Shown here: positions 38,874 to 50,500 of the stretch, piece by piece | Position numbering within the stretch: the stretch's first letter is position 1 | Layout of the letters: the number at the start of each line of letters is the position of its first letter | The notes under the pieces: model-generated | Seen by the model: the letters and a program-made list of their open reading frames with translations, nothing else | Told to the model about the DNA's origin: nothing | Database searches by the model: none | Position numbers and translations under genes: made by a program | Assembly (NCBI RefSeq): GCF_900095885.1 | Contig: NZ_LT615367.1 | Coordinates: forward strand, 1,426,001 to 1,490,000 | Length of the DNA stretch: 64,000 nucleotides | Source: Dickeya aquatica | Lineage (GTDB): Bacteria; Pseudomonadota; Gammaproteobacteria; Enterobacterales; Enterobacteriaceae | Direction of reading: 5' to 3'

Positions 38874-38908
38874 GGCATGGTGCCCTCATGGGTGACATGC
38901 CTTTTTTT
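38874..38908 (+). terminator. Second terminator between flgL and exporter gene
   Basis: A stem GGCATG / CATGCC (38874-38879 and 38896-38901) with an inner CCC / GGG pair, followed by TTTTTTTA. Together with the previous hairpin it closes the flagellar transcript before the convergent NRPS locus. Confidence 0.75.
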
Positions 38909-38962
38909 ATATAGGGCAGGATCGTCTACCGGGGCGACGTCAGTCCAATACCAGCCATCGCC

Positions 38963-40627
38963 TCAATCAGCAGATGTCCCACTTGCCGATGCGGGGGCCC
39001 CTGTGATTAGTTGACCGTCATCAAACCGGAGCAACTGATCGGCCAGATGAAAGTAACGGTCATCATGGGTGATCACAATCACCAGTTTATTCTGCGCTTT
39101 CAACAGGGGAATAATTTCGGTGTAAAACAGCCGACGAAATCTGGGGTCCTGATCCGCCGCCCACTCGTCAAAGACACAGATTGGTGTGTTTTCACAGTAG
39201 GACATGATCAGCGCCAGGCGTTTTTTCTGCCCGGAGGAGAGGTTTGTCGAGGACAGCCGACCGTGGGAGACGCTCACTTTATTGTTCAATTCCAGATCAG
39301 TCAGATGTCGTTGGATCATGGCATCATCACCGGGATTACCCCATTCATCCAGCACGTGATCGAACAGGAAGAAATCCGCAAAAATCGTGGAAAACGCCTG
39401 CTGGTATTCGGTCAGCGGGATGGTGTCAGACACGATGTCATCATCCAGACTGATCTGGCCCTGATCCGGCTGGTACAAGCCGACCAGCAGTTTTGCAAAC
39501 GTCGATTTACCGCTGCCGTTGCCGCCGGTCAGAAAGACCGCTTCTCCGCGCCGGAACTGTGCATCGATCGGGCCGATACCAAAGCGGTACTGATCCTCCG
39601 CATCTGCCTGATAGTGAAAGGTGAGCTGGTGGACGTTAAGCGTCTGCCATGCCAGCCGCTCTGAGAGTGAATGGTGGCTTGATGGGGCCATGTCGGCCTC
39701 GTCCCGGGCCAGCGGCAGCCCTTCGACGTTACGGTAGGAGACGGTAAATTCGCTGAAACGGGATAATGAACTGACGACGTTTTCCACCGGGTCGATCATA
39801 TACAGGATCACCAGCGCGAAGCCGACGACCGAGTCGGTCGGGATGTCTTTGAAATACAGGCTGGAGCCGAATACCACCAGACCAACCAGAAAAAAAATCA
39901 ACGTCGATCCAATACTGTTCAGCATCGTAAAGATCAACGATACCCGGACACTGAGATGGCGGATATCGCGGTAATTGGTTTTCAGAACCCGTTCATAAAT
40001 GAAGTGACGCCGTCTGGCATTAATGCTCAGCTCCTGGCTGCCGTCGACCATCATCTGCATGCCCTGAAACAGCGCATCTTCATAGTGGCGCAGGTGCTTG
40101 AAATGGTGCAGCCCATAACGCAGGAAGACGCTGGCGATCAGTCCGAGCAGGATGATAAGCGCCGTGGAAACCAGAAACAGACGCCCAGAGAGATAACTCA
40201 TGTAACTCAGACAGAGCACCACCGTGATCAGGCTGTAGATGAACTCCGGCAGGATCAGCAGGCCTTCCGACAGCTTGGCCGCATCGGTTTTTAGCGCGGC
40301 CAGAATTCGGTGCCCGCCGATGCGTTCAATGATGGCATAAGGCGTTGACAGCAGACGGCGGGTGAGTGAGTCCCTGAATTCATAAACGACGCGGGCCCCC
40401 AGCCTGGCCAGCAGATAGCGGGACATCAGGCCGAACAGCAATACCGCCGAGACCGCCAGTAAAAACCAGACAAAAGGTGTGACGCTGGCAGCGGACTGGC
40501 TGGTCATGGCACCGATCTGCAGGGTAATGATCTTTAGCATGCCAATACCAGACAGCGCGCTGATGGTACTCAGCACCGTGGCCAGCAGCACCTGCCATTT
40601 GAAACGGACAACGATAAGTTTGAACAT
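38963..40627 (-). CDS. Cyclic-peptide-type ABC exporter (SyrD/PvdE family)
   Basis: A 554-residue half-transporter with membrane domain and ATPase fused. About six membrane segments lie in residues 1-300. The nucleotide-binding domain has Walker A GGNGSGKST, signature LSSGQKKR, Walker B PICVFDEWAADQDP and switch His in VIVITHDD. The DEWAADQDP form is characteristic of the cyclic-peptide exporters such as PvdE, SyrD and YojI, which move non-ribosomal or other peptides across the inner membrane. The start at 40627 (MFKLIVVRFK) follows AGGAAAA; a longer frame to 40735 would overlap the NRPS end and the hairpin. Placed directly downstream of the NRPS, it most likely exports the NRPS product. Confidence 0.9.
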   Translation of the reverse strand: MFKLIVVRFKWQVLLATVLSTISALSGIGMLKIITLQIGAMTSQSAASVTPFVWFLLAVSAVLLFGLMSRYLLARLGARVVYEFRDSLTRRLLSTPYAIIERIGGHRILAALKTDAAKLSEGLLILPEFIYSLITVVLCLSYMSYLSGRLFLVSTALIILLGLIASVFLRYGLHHFKHLRHYEDALFQGMQMMVDGSQELSINARRRHFIYERVLKTNYRDIRHLSVRVSLIFTMLNSIGSTLIFFLVGLVVFGSSLYFKDIPTDSVVGFALVILYMIDPVENVVSSLSRFSEFTVSYRNVEGLPLARDEADMAPSSHHSLSERLAWQTLNVHQLTFHYQADAEDQYRFGIGPIDAQFRRGEAVFLTGGNGSGKSTFAKLLVGLYQPDQGQISLDDDIVSDTIPLTEYQQAFSTIFADFFLFDHVLDEWGNPGDDAMIQRHLTDLELNNKVSVSHGRLSSTNLSSGQKKRLALIMSYCENTPICVFDEWAADQDPRFRRLFYTEIIPLLKAQNKLVIVITHDDRYFHLADQLLRFDDGQLITGAPASASGTSAD

Positions 40628-40660
40628 CCGTTTTTCCTGTTTTTCCTTGTTATTCAGTAT

Positions 40661-40687
40661 AAAACCGCCGGTTGTGACAACCGGCGG
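40661..40687 (-). terminator. Hairpin between NRPS and exporter gene
   Basis: A perfect 9-bp GC-rich stem CCGCCGGTT / AACCGGCGG (40665-40673 and 40679-40687) with a 5-nt loop. On the minus strand it is followed by TTTTATA, so it has the form of a rho-independent terminator between the NRPS stop (40710) and the exporter start (40627). It may reduce exporter expression relative to the NRPS, or imply a separate promoter. Confidence 0.8.
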
Positions 40688-40709
40688 GGATGAACGACAG
40701 TACGGTGGC

Positions 40710-41539
40710 TTATTTCCGCTGTACCCAGTCGGCAATAAACGTCACATGTGGCATTTTCAGCAACCGGACATGGTTACCGGAGCCGCGCTGAAGCTGTATA
40801 GCCGGGATAAGCGTCTGCCAGCCGGTCGTCCGGTTGACGTCTGCGTCCTCGGCCAGAATCAGTGACGGCGTGACCTCCGGCAGCGACGTCGGCTGGTATC
40901 CGGTGCGCAGGTTGGCGGCAAAAACCCGGAAGATGGCCGTCAAATCCTGCGCCTGGCTACTGGCCGACATCACACCGCGCCCGACCAGGCGCTGATGCAG
41001 GCACTCCAGCCGCTGCGGTTGCGTCAATGTCGCCAGCTCAGGCTCCGTCAGTGCCAGTGCTGTACCTTGCATCTCAAACAGCGCGATCAGTCGCATGAAT
41101 ACCTGCAGGTCCGAATACTCTTTCGCCGCCTGAGGCGCTCTGGAGTCCACCAGCGTCAGCGATGCCACCGGCGTGCCCTCCTGCTCCAGCCGTCGCGCCA
41201 GCTCCAGTGCACTCCAGCCACCGAACGAATGGCCCAGCAGATGGAGTGGCCCGTTGAGCGACTGCGCCTTCAGCGCCGCCAGATAATACTGGGCGGCAGC
41301 TTCGACCGAACTGTGAGGTGTGGTGCCTTCCAGCAAGCCCTGCGGTTGCAGGCCCCATACCTGCCAGTCATCCGGCATGGCGGCAGTCAGCGCCATAAAA
41401 CTCATGACGTTATCACCGGCACCGGGAATGCAGACCAGCACAGGCCCGGCCGGTCGGCCTGCTTGTAACGTTATCACCGGCGTCTGAGTATGCAGCATGG
41501 CTGTCGGCTCTGGCAGCCTGCGGGCCTGAATCGCCCGGG
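40710..41539 (-). other. NRPS domain: second thioesterase (TE2)
   Basis: An alpha/beta-hydrolase domain with nucleophile motif GHSFGG (about 41218-41235), a possible acid in LTLVDSRAP and a His in SGNHVRLL. The triad appears intact. In tandem-TE synthetases of Pseudomonas lipopeptides the first TE usually releases and cyclises the product and the second supports efficiency or proofreading; which does what here is inference. Confidence 0.85.
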
Positions 41540-44500
41540 ATATCTGCTGACCGACCGTGCCGACATGGGCCTCGGTAAACAGGCTCATATGATCACCGGG
41601 CACCGGGGTCACCCGGATCGAGGACGGCGGTAAGATGCGATCCCAGCGCAGGTACGGCTCTGACAGTGCCAGACTTTCACGGGCAGCCAGCAGGTCAACC
41701 TGAACCGGCAGTGGCTGTGGCCGGTACTCGGCATTCAGCAGATCCTGACGGTGTTGCAGCCAGCGGCAGAAATACGTCGGCGTCCAGTCAGATGGGATGA
41801 CACCGAACTGGCAGGCCAGTGCATGGTAATCCTGCCATTGCCGACAGGTTGCCAGCGCCGCGGTTGGCAGCGCTTCACCCCGCAGCGTCAGGACATCCTG
41901 AATCAGTGCCTGACTCATCTGCTCCAGCGTGTCTCCGCTATTCGATGAGACCTCGACCGGCGGGAAAGCCCAGGTATCGAGCAGCCCCAGGAATTCAACC
42001 GACTGGTTCAACCCGATCAGTTGCGCGGCAATTTCATACGCCAGCGTACCGCCCAGCGACCAGCCCAGCAGGCGATACGGCCCCTGTGGTTGTACCTCGC
42101 GGATGATGCTGACATAGCGGGCTGCCGCTCCTTGCAGCGTTGTGAAGCTCGGCAGATGGCGATCCGGCCCCAGCAGGCCGTACACCGGAATATCCGCATC
42201 AATGGCTGCCGTCAGTTGCGGGCCGTAAAGCAGCTCGCCAGTTGCCTCTGGCACTATGAACACGGGGCGTTGCGACCCGGATGAACGCAACGCTACCCAG
42301 GCCTTGCGTTGTGTTTCAGCCGTTTCGAGCGCGGCTGCCAGTTCAAACAGGCGAGGGGATTCAAACAGGGTGGACAGGGAAAGTGTGAGTCCACGCCTGT
42401 GCATTTCACTCACCAGTTTTACCGCCAGTAATGAATGGCCGCCGAGTTCAAAGAAGTGATCCTGACGACCGACGCGCTCAACCCCCAGTAGCGTCTGCCA
42501 CAGTTCCGCCAGCGTGTGCTCCATGGCACTACGCGGGGCTTCAAAGGTCTGGCGGATAAAGGCACTGTCATCCGGTTGCGGCAGGGCTTTTTGATCAATC
42601 TTGCCATTGGCTGTCAGCGGCAGCACGTCAACGCACACATAGACTGCTGGGGTCATGTAGGCGGGCAATTGCCCGGCGATGTGATCACGTAGCGCCTGCA
42701 CGTCAGCGTCGCCGACATACCACGCCACCAGACGCGGCTCACCGTCCTGACCGGGGCGCGCCAGCACCACGGTATCCGTGACCTGCGCGTGGCGGCGCAT
42801 TGCCGCTTCAATCTCACCCAGCTCGATACGGAAACCGCGTATTTTGACCTGATGATCGTTACGGCCCAGATAGTCGAGGGTGCCGTCGGCATTCCAGCGC
42901 GCCAGATCCCCGGTGCGGTACATCCGCGCACCGGTTTGTGCCGTGAACGGATCGTCGAGGAACCGTTCTGTAGTCAGTTCTGGCCGGTTCAGGTAACCGC
43001 GCGCGACACCGGCCCCGGCAACATACAGCTCGCCGATCACCCCGATTGGCACCGGCTGTTGCTGCGCATCCAGCAGGTAGGCGCGTAAATCCGGCAGGCG
43101 ACGCCCGATCGGGCTGCCTGTGGCGGCGACATCCTCTGGCTGCAACGGCTGCCAGGTGACGTGTACCGTGGTTTCGGTAATGCCGTACATATTGATGAGC
43201 TGTGTGCGGTGATTGGCTGCGCGTGAATACCACGGTGCCAGACTCGATGGATTCAGCGCTTCGCCGCCGAAAATCACATAGCGCAACGCGTGGTGCCCGG
43301 CATGGTCGGCCTGTGCCGCCATCAACTGCCGGAACGCGCTCGGTGTCTGGTTGAGCACCGTGACGTCTTGCTCACACAGCAACTGATAGAAGGCCTGTGG
43401 CGAACGGCTGACCAGATACGGCACCACCACCAGACGACCCCCATTGAGCAGTGCCCCCCAGATTTCCCAGACGGAAAAGTCAAAGGCGTAGGAGTGGAAC
43501 AGTGTCCAGACATCCCCGGCACCGAAGTGGAACAGCGGTTGCGAGGCGCGCAACAGCCGCACGACATTGTGATGCTCCACCAGCACGCCTTTCGGCAGCC
43601 CGGTGGAGCCGGAGGTGTAGATGACATAGGCCAGGTGACGGGGTGTCAGGCCCACTGCCACCGGGTTGAGATTATCCGCAGAGCAGGTGGCCCACGGCTG
43701 CGCCGGGTTATCCAGCGCAATCACCGGGCTGTCAGTCGGCACGCTGGCACGCAGGGCGGTTGTGGTGATCAACGCGACCGGCTCACTGTCACGCAGAATA
43801 TAGTGCAACCGTTCTTCCGGATAGCCCGGGTCGAGCGGGACATAAGCCCCACCGGCTTTTAGCGTCGCCAGCAGCGCCACCACCAGCTCAACACTGCGCT
43901 CCAGGGCAATCGCCACCCGGTCATCCGGCCTGACGCCCTGTTTAATCAGCCAGTGCGCCAGCTGATTCGCACGGCGGTTCAGTTCGCTATAGCGCAGTGA
44001 TTCGTTGTCGAAGACCACGGCAACGGCATCTGGCTGCCGGGCGGCCTGCTGTTCAAACAATTGATGAATGCAGATATCCGCCGGGAAGTGGGTCTCTATC
44101 TCATTGAAGTCGTAGAGTACCTGCTGGCGTTCGGCGTCCGGCAACACCGTCAGGGCATGTACCGGTTGCGCCGGTGCCTGCGCCAGTGCGTCGGCCAGCG
44201 CCGTCAGGGTGACCCGCATCATTTCGCCGACACGCGCCGCACCGATACCCGCGGCGACCTGAATATCCAGACTGAAACCTGCCGCACCCTGATCGTTCAC
44301 CGATACGTTGACCGGGTAGTTGGTGCGCTCCTGACTGAACAGCACATTAATGCCTGTCAGTTCTGTCTGTACATCTGTTTGTTCGCTGCCGCCGTTATAG
44401 CGGTAGTTGAGCAGGCTGGTGAACAGCGGGCGTTGCGCGCTGACGCCGCTGCATTGCTGGACGTCGGCCAGCGCGGCGTGTTCAAAACGCAGCAGCCCGG

Positions 44501-47500
44501 CCAGGCCGTCGTGCGTCTGGCGCAGTGCCTGCTCGACACTGACCTGCCCCAGCGACAGGCGTAACGGCAGGGTGTTCAGGAACATCCCCAGCACCCGGTC
44601 TGCGCCGTCACCACCGGCCATACGGCCAAACAGCACGGTGCCGAACACGACGTTATCCTGCCCGGTGGTAGCCTGCACCACGCGTCCCCAGGCCAGATGG
44701 AACAGGCTGGTGACGCTGATGCCGCGCTGTTGTGACAGTGCCCGCAGCCGTTGCCCCAGGGCGTCTGGCAGTACCAGATGATGTTCGGCGATGTGCTGGC
44801 CGTTACCCTGGCTATCCCGCAGCCCGAAGGGCGCGCAGGGTTCATCAATATCCCCGAGCTGTGCCCGGAAATAGTCCTGCTGTGCAGATTGTTGTGCCGA
44901 TATAGCCGTTTGTTGACGGGCGAGGGCGACAAACTGCCGGAACGGCAGCGGAGCCGGTAACTGGTCGGCACGGCCCAACAGGTGTGCCTGCACCTCTTCG
45001 AGCAGCAGCTCCAGCGTGGTGTGGTCCATGCACAAATGGTGGTGCAGCAGGCACAGCAGCCAGCGATTATTGGCCGGGTCGGCGACCTGATAACACTGGA
45101 TCATCGGTGCCTGCGCGACATTCATCTGCAACTGCGCCGGGGTAAAGCGCTGTTGCAGGGCGTTGGCGACATCGTCGGACTCGATAACCAGCGTTTCCAC
45201 TGGCATCACAGCCTCGCGCCAGACCACCTGCACGGCTTCGTCCAATCCTTCCCAGACGATGCCGGTACGCAGAATGTCGTGACGCTGAATGACGGCCTGC
45301 AAGGCGGCAATAAAATGATCCAGCCCGTCCTTTTCCTCAAAGCTCAGGATGGAACGGGTGATGTAGGCATCCCCCACCGGTTGCAGCAGGTGGTGGAACA
45401 GAATGCCGGTCTGCAACGGTGCCAGCGGGTAGATATCCTGCACGTTGCGCACACCCCCCGGCACGGTGGCCACCACCGCATCAATCTGCGTCTGCGTCAG
45501 GGTAACCAGCGGCAGCATCTCCGGGGTGATGTGGGTGCTGTCGGCATGGATCCGGTTGGCCGGAATAGTCGCGGTTGTTTCACTGCCCGTCAGCGTGGTC
45601 GCCAGTGCGGCCAGCGTCGGTTGCCTGAACAGGTCGCTGACGGAGAGCGTATACCCCGCCCGGCGCAGGCGTTCGATAAGCTTAATCGCCAGCAGCGAAT
45701 GACCACCGAGTTCGAAGAAATGATCCTGCCGCCCGACGCGCTCAATCCCCAGCAGGTCCTGCCATATCGTGGCAATCGCCTGTTCGGTTGCGGTTTGCGG
45801 AGCCTCGTAGTCGGTGTGAACAAAGGCGCTGTCATCCGGGGCGGGTAAGGCGTTGCGATCGACTTTACCGTTTGGTGTGAGCGGCAGTGCGAGCATCTGT
45901 ACACAGGCTGCCGGTACCATATGGACAGGCAGCCGCTCGGCGAGATGGCGGCGCAGGGCGTGCGCCTCGGCGTCACCGACATACCAGACGATCAGCCGCG
46001 GTTGGCCGTTATGATCCGCTCGCGCCAGCACCACGGCTTCGGTGACGTGAGAGCAGCCGAGTGCGCAGGACTCGATTTCACCCGGCTCGATACGAAAACC
46101 GCGGATCTTGACCTGACTGTCGTTCCGGCCCAGGTATTCCAGCGTCCCGTCAGTCTGCCAGCGGCCCAGATCGCCGGTGCGGTACATCCGTGCACCCGGC
46201 TCGTGAGCAAACGGATCATTCAGAAAACGCTCAGTCGTCAGATCGGGCCGGTTCAGATAGCCGCGCGCGACACCGACACCGCCGATATAAATCTCACCGG
46301 TGACACCGACGGGGACCAACTGACCGTGACCGTCCAGCAGATAGATTTTGGTATTTTCAACCGGGTAGCCGATCGGTGGCTGACCGGCATAAGGCTGATG
46401 CAGGGCAAAGGTACTGGCCCAGATGGTGGCTTCGGTCGGGCCATAGGCGTTGTAGACTGTCCGGCCAGCACACCAGGGCGCAATCGCTTCACGGCTGATG
46501 GCGTCTCCGGCGGTCACCAGCACGGCCAGATCCGGCAGTGCCTGTGCCGGGTTGAGGCTGGAGAGCGCCGCCGGTGGCAGTGTGGCATGGCTGATACGCT
46601 GTTGCTGCATAAACTGCGTCAGTGTCTCACCCAGCAGTCGGCCCTGCGGCAGGTACAGCGCTGCCCCAGAGCACAATGCCATCACGATATCGAACAGACT
46701 GGCATCGAAACTGAGGGAGCTGAACTGGAGTACACGGCTGTCTGTCCCCACGTTGAACAGACGGATTTGCGCCTGTGACAGATTGCACAGCCCCTGATGC
46801 TCGACCTGTACCCCTTTCGGCAGCCCGGTGGAGCCGGAGGTGTAAATCACATAGGCCAGATGACGGGGCGTCAGGCCCACCGCCGCCGGGCGGATGTTGT
46901 CGGCCGGGCAGGTGGCCCACGGTTGTACCGGCGTATCCAGCGCAATCACCGGGCAGTCAGCCGTCATCCGGGCGTTCAGCGCGATGGTGGTGATCAACAC
47001 CACCGGTGCGCTGTCGGCCAGCATGTACTGCAGGCGCTCTGGCGGGTAGGCCGGGTCGAGCGGGACATAGGCCCCACCGGCTTTCAGGGTGGCCAGCAGC
47101 GCCACCACCAGGTCGATGCTGCGCTCCAGCGATATTGCCACACGATTGTCCGGTCTGACACCCTGTTCAATCAGCCAGTACGCCAGCTGATTCGCACGGC
47201 GGTTCAGCTCGCCATAGCTTATCGACTGACCATCAAAGACCACGGCGATGGCGTCCGGCTGGCGGGCGGCCTGCTGTTCAAATAACTGATGAATGCAACT
47301 ATCCGCCGGGAAGTCTGCCGCCGTGTCATTAAAGCTGTGTAGCACCTGCTGGCGTTCGGCGTCCGGCAGCACCGTCAGGGCATGCACCGGTTGTGCCGGT
47401 GCATGCGCCAGCGCGTCGGCCAGTGCCGTCAGGGTGAGCTGCATCATTTCGCCGACACGCGCCGCACCGATACCCATGGCGACCTGAATATCCAGACTGA

Positions 47501-50500
47501 AGCCCGCCGCGCCCTGATCGTTCACCGATACGTTGACCGGGTAGTTGGTGCGCTCCTGACTGAACAGCACGTCGATGCCATCCAGCTCTGTCTGTACCGC
47601 CGTCTGCTCGCTGCCGCCGTTATAGCGGTAGTTGAGCAGGCTGGTGAACAGCGGGCTCTGAGCGTCAACGCCGCTGTATTGCTGGACATCGGCCAGCGAG
47701 GCGTGCTCATGAGCCAGCAGCCCGGCCAGGCCGTTATGCGTCTGGCGCAGCGCCTGTTCGACACTGACCTGCCCCAGCGACAGGCGCAACGGCAGGGTGT
47801 TCAGGAACATGCCCAGCACCCGGTCAGCGCCTTCGCCACCGGCCATACGCCCAAACAACACGGTGCCGAACACGACATTGTCCTGCCCGGTAGTGGCCTG
47901 CACCACACGGCCCCAGGCCAGATGGAACAGGCTGGTGACGCTGATACCACGCTGCTGTGACAGTGTGCGCAGCCGTTGCCCCAGGGTGTCTGACAGTGGC
48001 AGATGGTGTTCGTCGATGTGCTGACCGCTGCCCTGAACATCGAGCAGCCCGAACGGGGCGCAGGGCGCGTCAATATCCCCGAGTTGTGCCCGGAAATAGT
48101 CCTGCTGTGCCTGTGCATCCGTTTGTTGACGGGCGAGGGCGACAAACTGCCGGAACGGCAGCGGGGCCGGTAGCTGGTCGGCGCGGCCCAACAGGTGTGC
48201 CTGCACCTCTTCAAGCAGCAGCTCCAGCGTGGTGTGGTCCATGCACAGATGGTGATGCAGCAGGCACAGCAGCCAGCGGTTATTGGCCGGGTCAGCGACC
48301 TGATAACTCTGGATCATCGGTGCCTGAGTGATGTTCATCTGCAACTGCGCCGGGGTAAAGCGCTGCTGCAGGGCGTCGGCGACATTGTCGGACTCGATAA
48401 CCAGCGTTTCCACCGGCATCACGGCCTCGCGCCAGACTACCTGCACGGCCTCGTCCAGCCCTTCCCAGACAATCGCCGTTCGCAGAATGTCGTGACGCTG
48501 GATTACCGCCTGCAAGGCAGAAATAAACTTATCCAGCCCGGTTTGTTTCTCAAAGCTCAGGATGGAGCGGGTGATATACGCATCCCCCACCGGTTGTAGC
48601 AGATGGTGGAACAGAATACCGCTCTGCAACGGCGCCAGCGGGTAGATATCCTGCACATTGCGGGCACCGCCCGGCACGGTCGCTACCACCGCATCGATCT
48701 GCGCCTGCGTCAGTTCGACTAGCGGCAGCATAGCCGGAGTGATGTGGGTGCTGTCGGCATGGATCCGGTTGGCCGGTACTGTCATGGCGGTGTCACTGCC
48801 CGTCAGCGTAGCTGCCAGTGTGGCCAGCGTCGGCTGTCTGAACAGGTCGCTGACGGAGAGCGTATACCCCGCCTGCCGTAAGCGTTCAATCAGTTTAATC
48901 GCCAGCAGGGAATGACCACCGAGTTCGAAGAAATGATCCTGCCGACCGACGCGTTCAATCCCCAGCAGGTCCTGCCATATCGTGGCAATCGCCTGTTCGG
49001 TCTCGCCCTGCGGGGCTTCGTAGCTGTGGCGGACAAAGGCACTGTCATCCGGGGCAGGTAGCGCCTTGCGGTCCACCTTGCCGTTTTGTGTCAGCGGGAT
49101 CTGCGCCAGCCGCACATACGCCGACGGCACCATATGCGCAGGCAGGCGCTGTGTCAGCTGCGATTTCAGTTCGTCCGTCGTGACTTCACTGTCATTGCTG
49201 GTGTAATAGGCCACCAGTCGCTGATCGCCGGTTGCGGTGCGCTGTGCCACCACCACCGCCTCGCGTACACCGGTGCAGCCCTGCACTGCCGACTCAACCT
49301 CACCGGGCTCAATACGGAAGCCACGGATTTTGACCTGGAAGTCATTACGGCCGAGGTAGTCAATGGTGCCGTCGGCATTCCAGCGACCCAGATCGCCGGT
49401 GCGATACATCCGCGCATTCGGCCCGGTTGAGAACGGATCTGTCAGGAAGCGTTCTGCGGTGAGGTCGGGGCGGTTCAGGTAACCACGTGCTACACCGACA
49501 CCCCCGATATAGATTTCACCGGTCACCCCGACCGGCACCGGCTGGCGGTCAGCGTCCAGCAGGTAAACCCGGCGGTTGGCCATAGGGCGGCCGATATGCG
49601 GCCGGGCCATTTGCCCGGTAATACGCGTATGGGTACTGTCCACGGTACATTCGGTCGGGCCGTAGACGTTATGGAATGTGATGCCGTCCAGCGAGGCCAG
49701 CACCTGCCACTGCGCGGCACCGATGGCTTCGCCGCCGAGCAGGACCGTACGCAGTGACGGTGGTAACGGCCCGGCGGCCATCAGCAGCGCCAGCTGTGAC
49801 GGTGTGCAGTCAAAGACCGCCAGCGCCTGCTGCGTCATCCACTCGCGCAGCTGTTCACCGTTCTGGCGTATTGCGTCGGGCACCATCACCAGCGTGCGGC
49901 CCGAGGCCAACTGCACCAGTTGCTGCACGGAGGCATCAAAGGACGGTGAGGCATTGAGGCTGACGCGTTGCAGGTCGGCTGACCCGTACACCGCCTGCTC
50001 CAGTCCGGCCCACAGGTTGACCACGCTGTCGTGCCCGACCAGCACGCCCTTGGGTTGCCCGGTGGAGCCGGAGGTATAGATGACATAAGCGAGATGATGC
50101 GACGTCAGGCCGAGCGTCGCCGGGGCAATATTATCACTCGGGCAGGTGGCCCACGGCTGGGCCGGGTTATCCAGTTCAATCACCGGGCAGTCGGCAGCCA
50201 TCCGGTTGTTTAGCGCAGCCGTCGTTATCAACACGACGGGCTCACTGTCGGCCAGCATGTACTGCAGACGCGCTGTCGGGTAGCCCGGATCGAGCGGGAC
50301 ATAAGCCCCACCGGCTTTTAGCGTCGCCAGCAGCGCCACCACCAGATCGACGCTGCGCTCTAGCGCAATCGCTACCCGGCTATCCGGCCTGACACCCTGT
50401 TCAGTCAGCCAGTGCGCCAGTTGGTTGGCTTGTTCATTCAGTTCGCCATAGCTCAGTGATTCGTTGTCGAAGACCACGGCGACGGCATCCGGCTGGCGTG

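Noticed and set aside
44982..48599. Several plus-strand open frames of 100-290 codons opposite NRPS modules 6 and 7
   Set aside because: Repetitive mirror frames of homologous modules, without ribosome binding sites and with Gln/Arg/Gly-rich nonsense composition.
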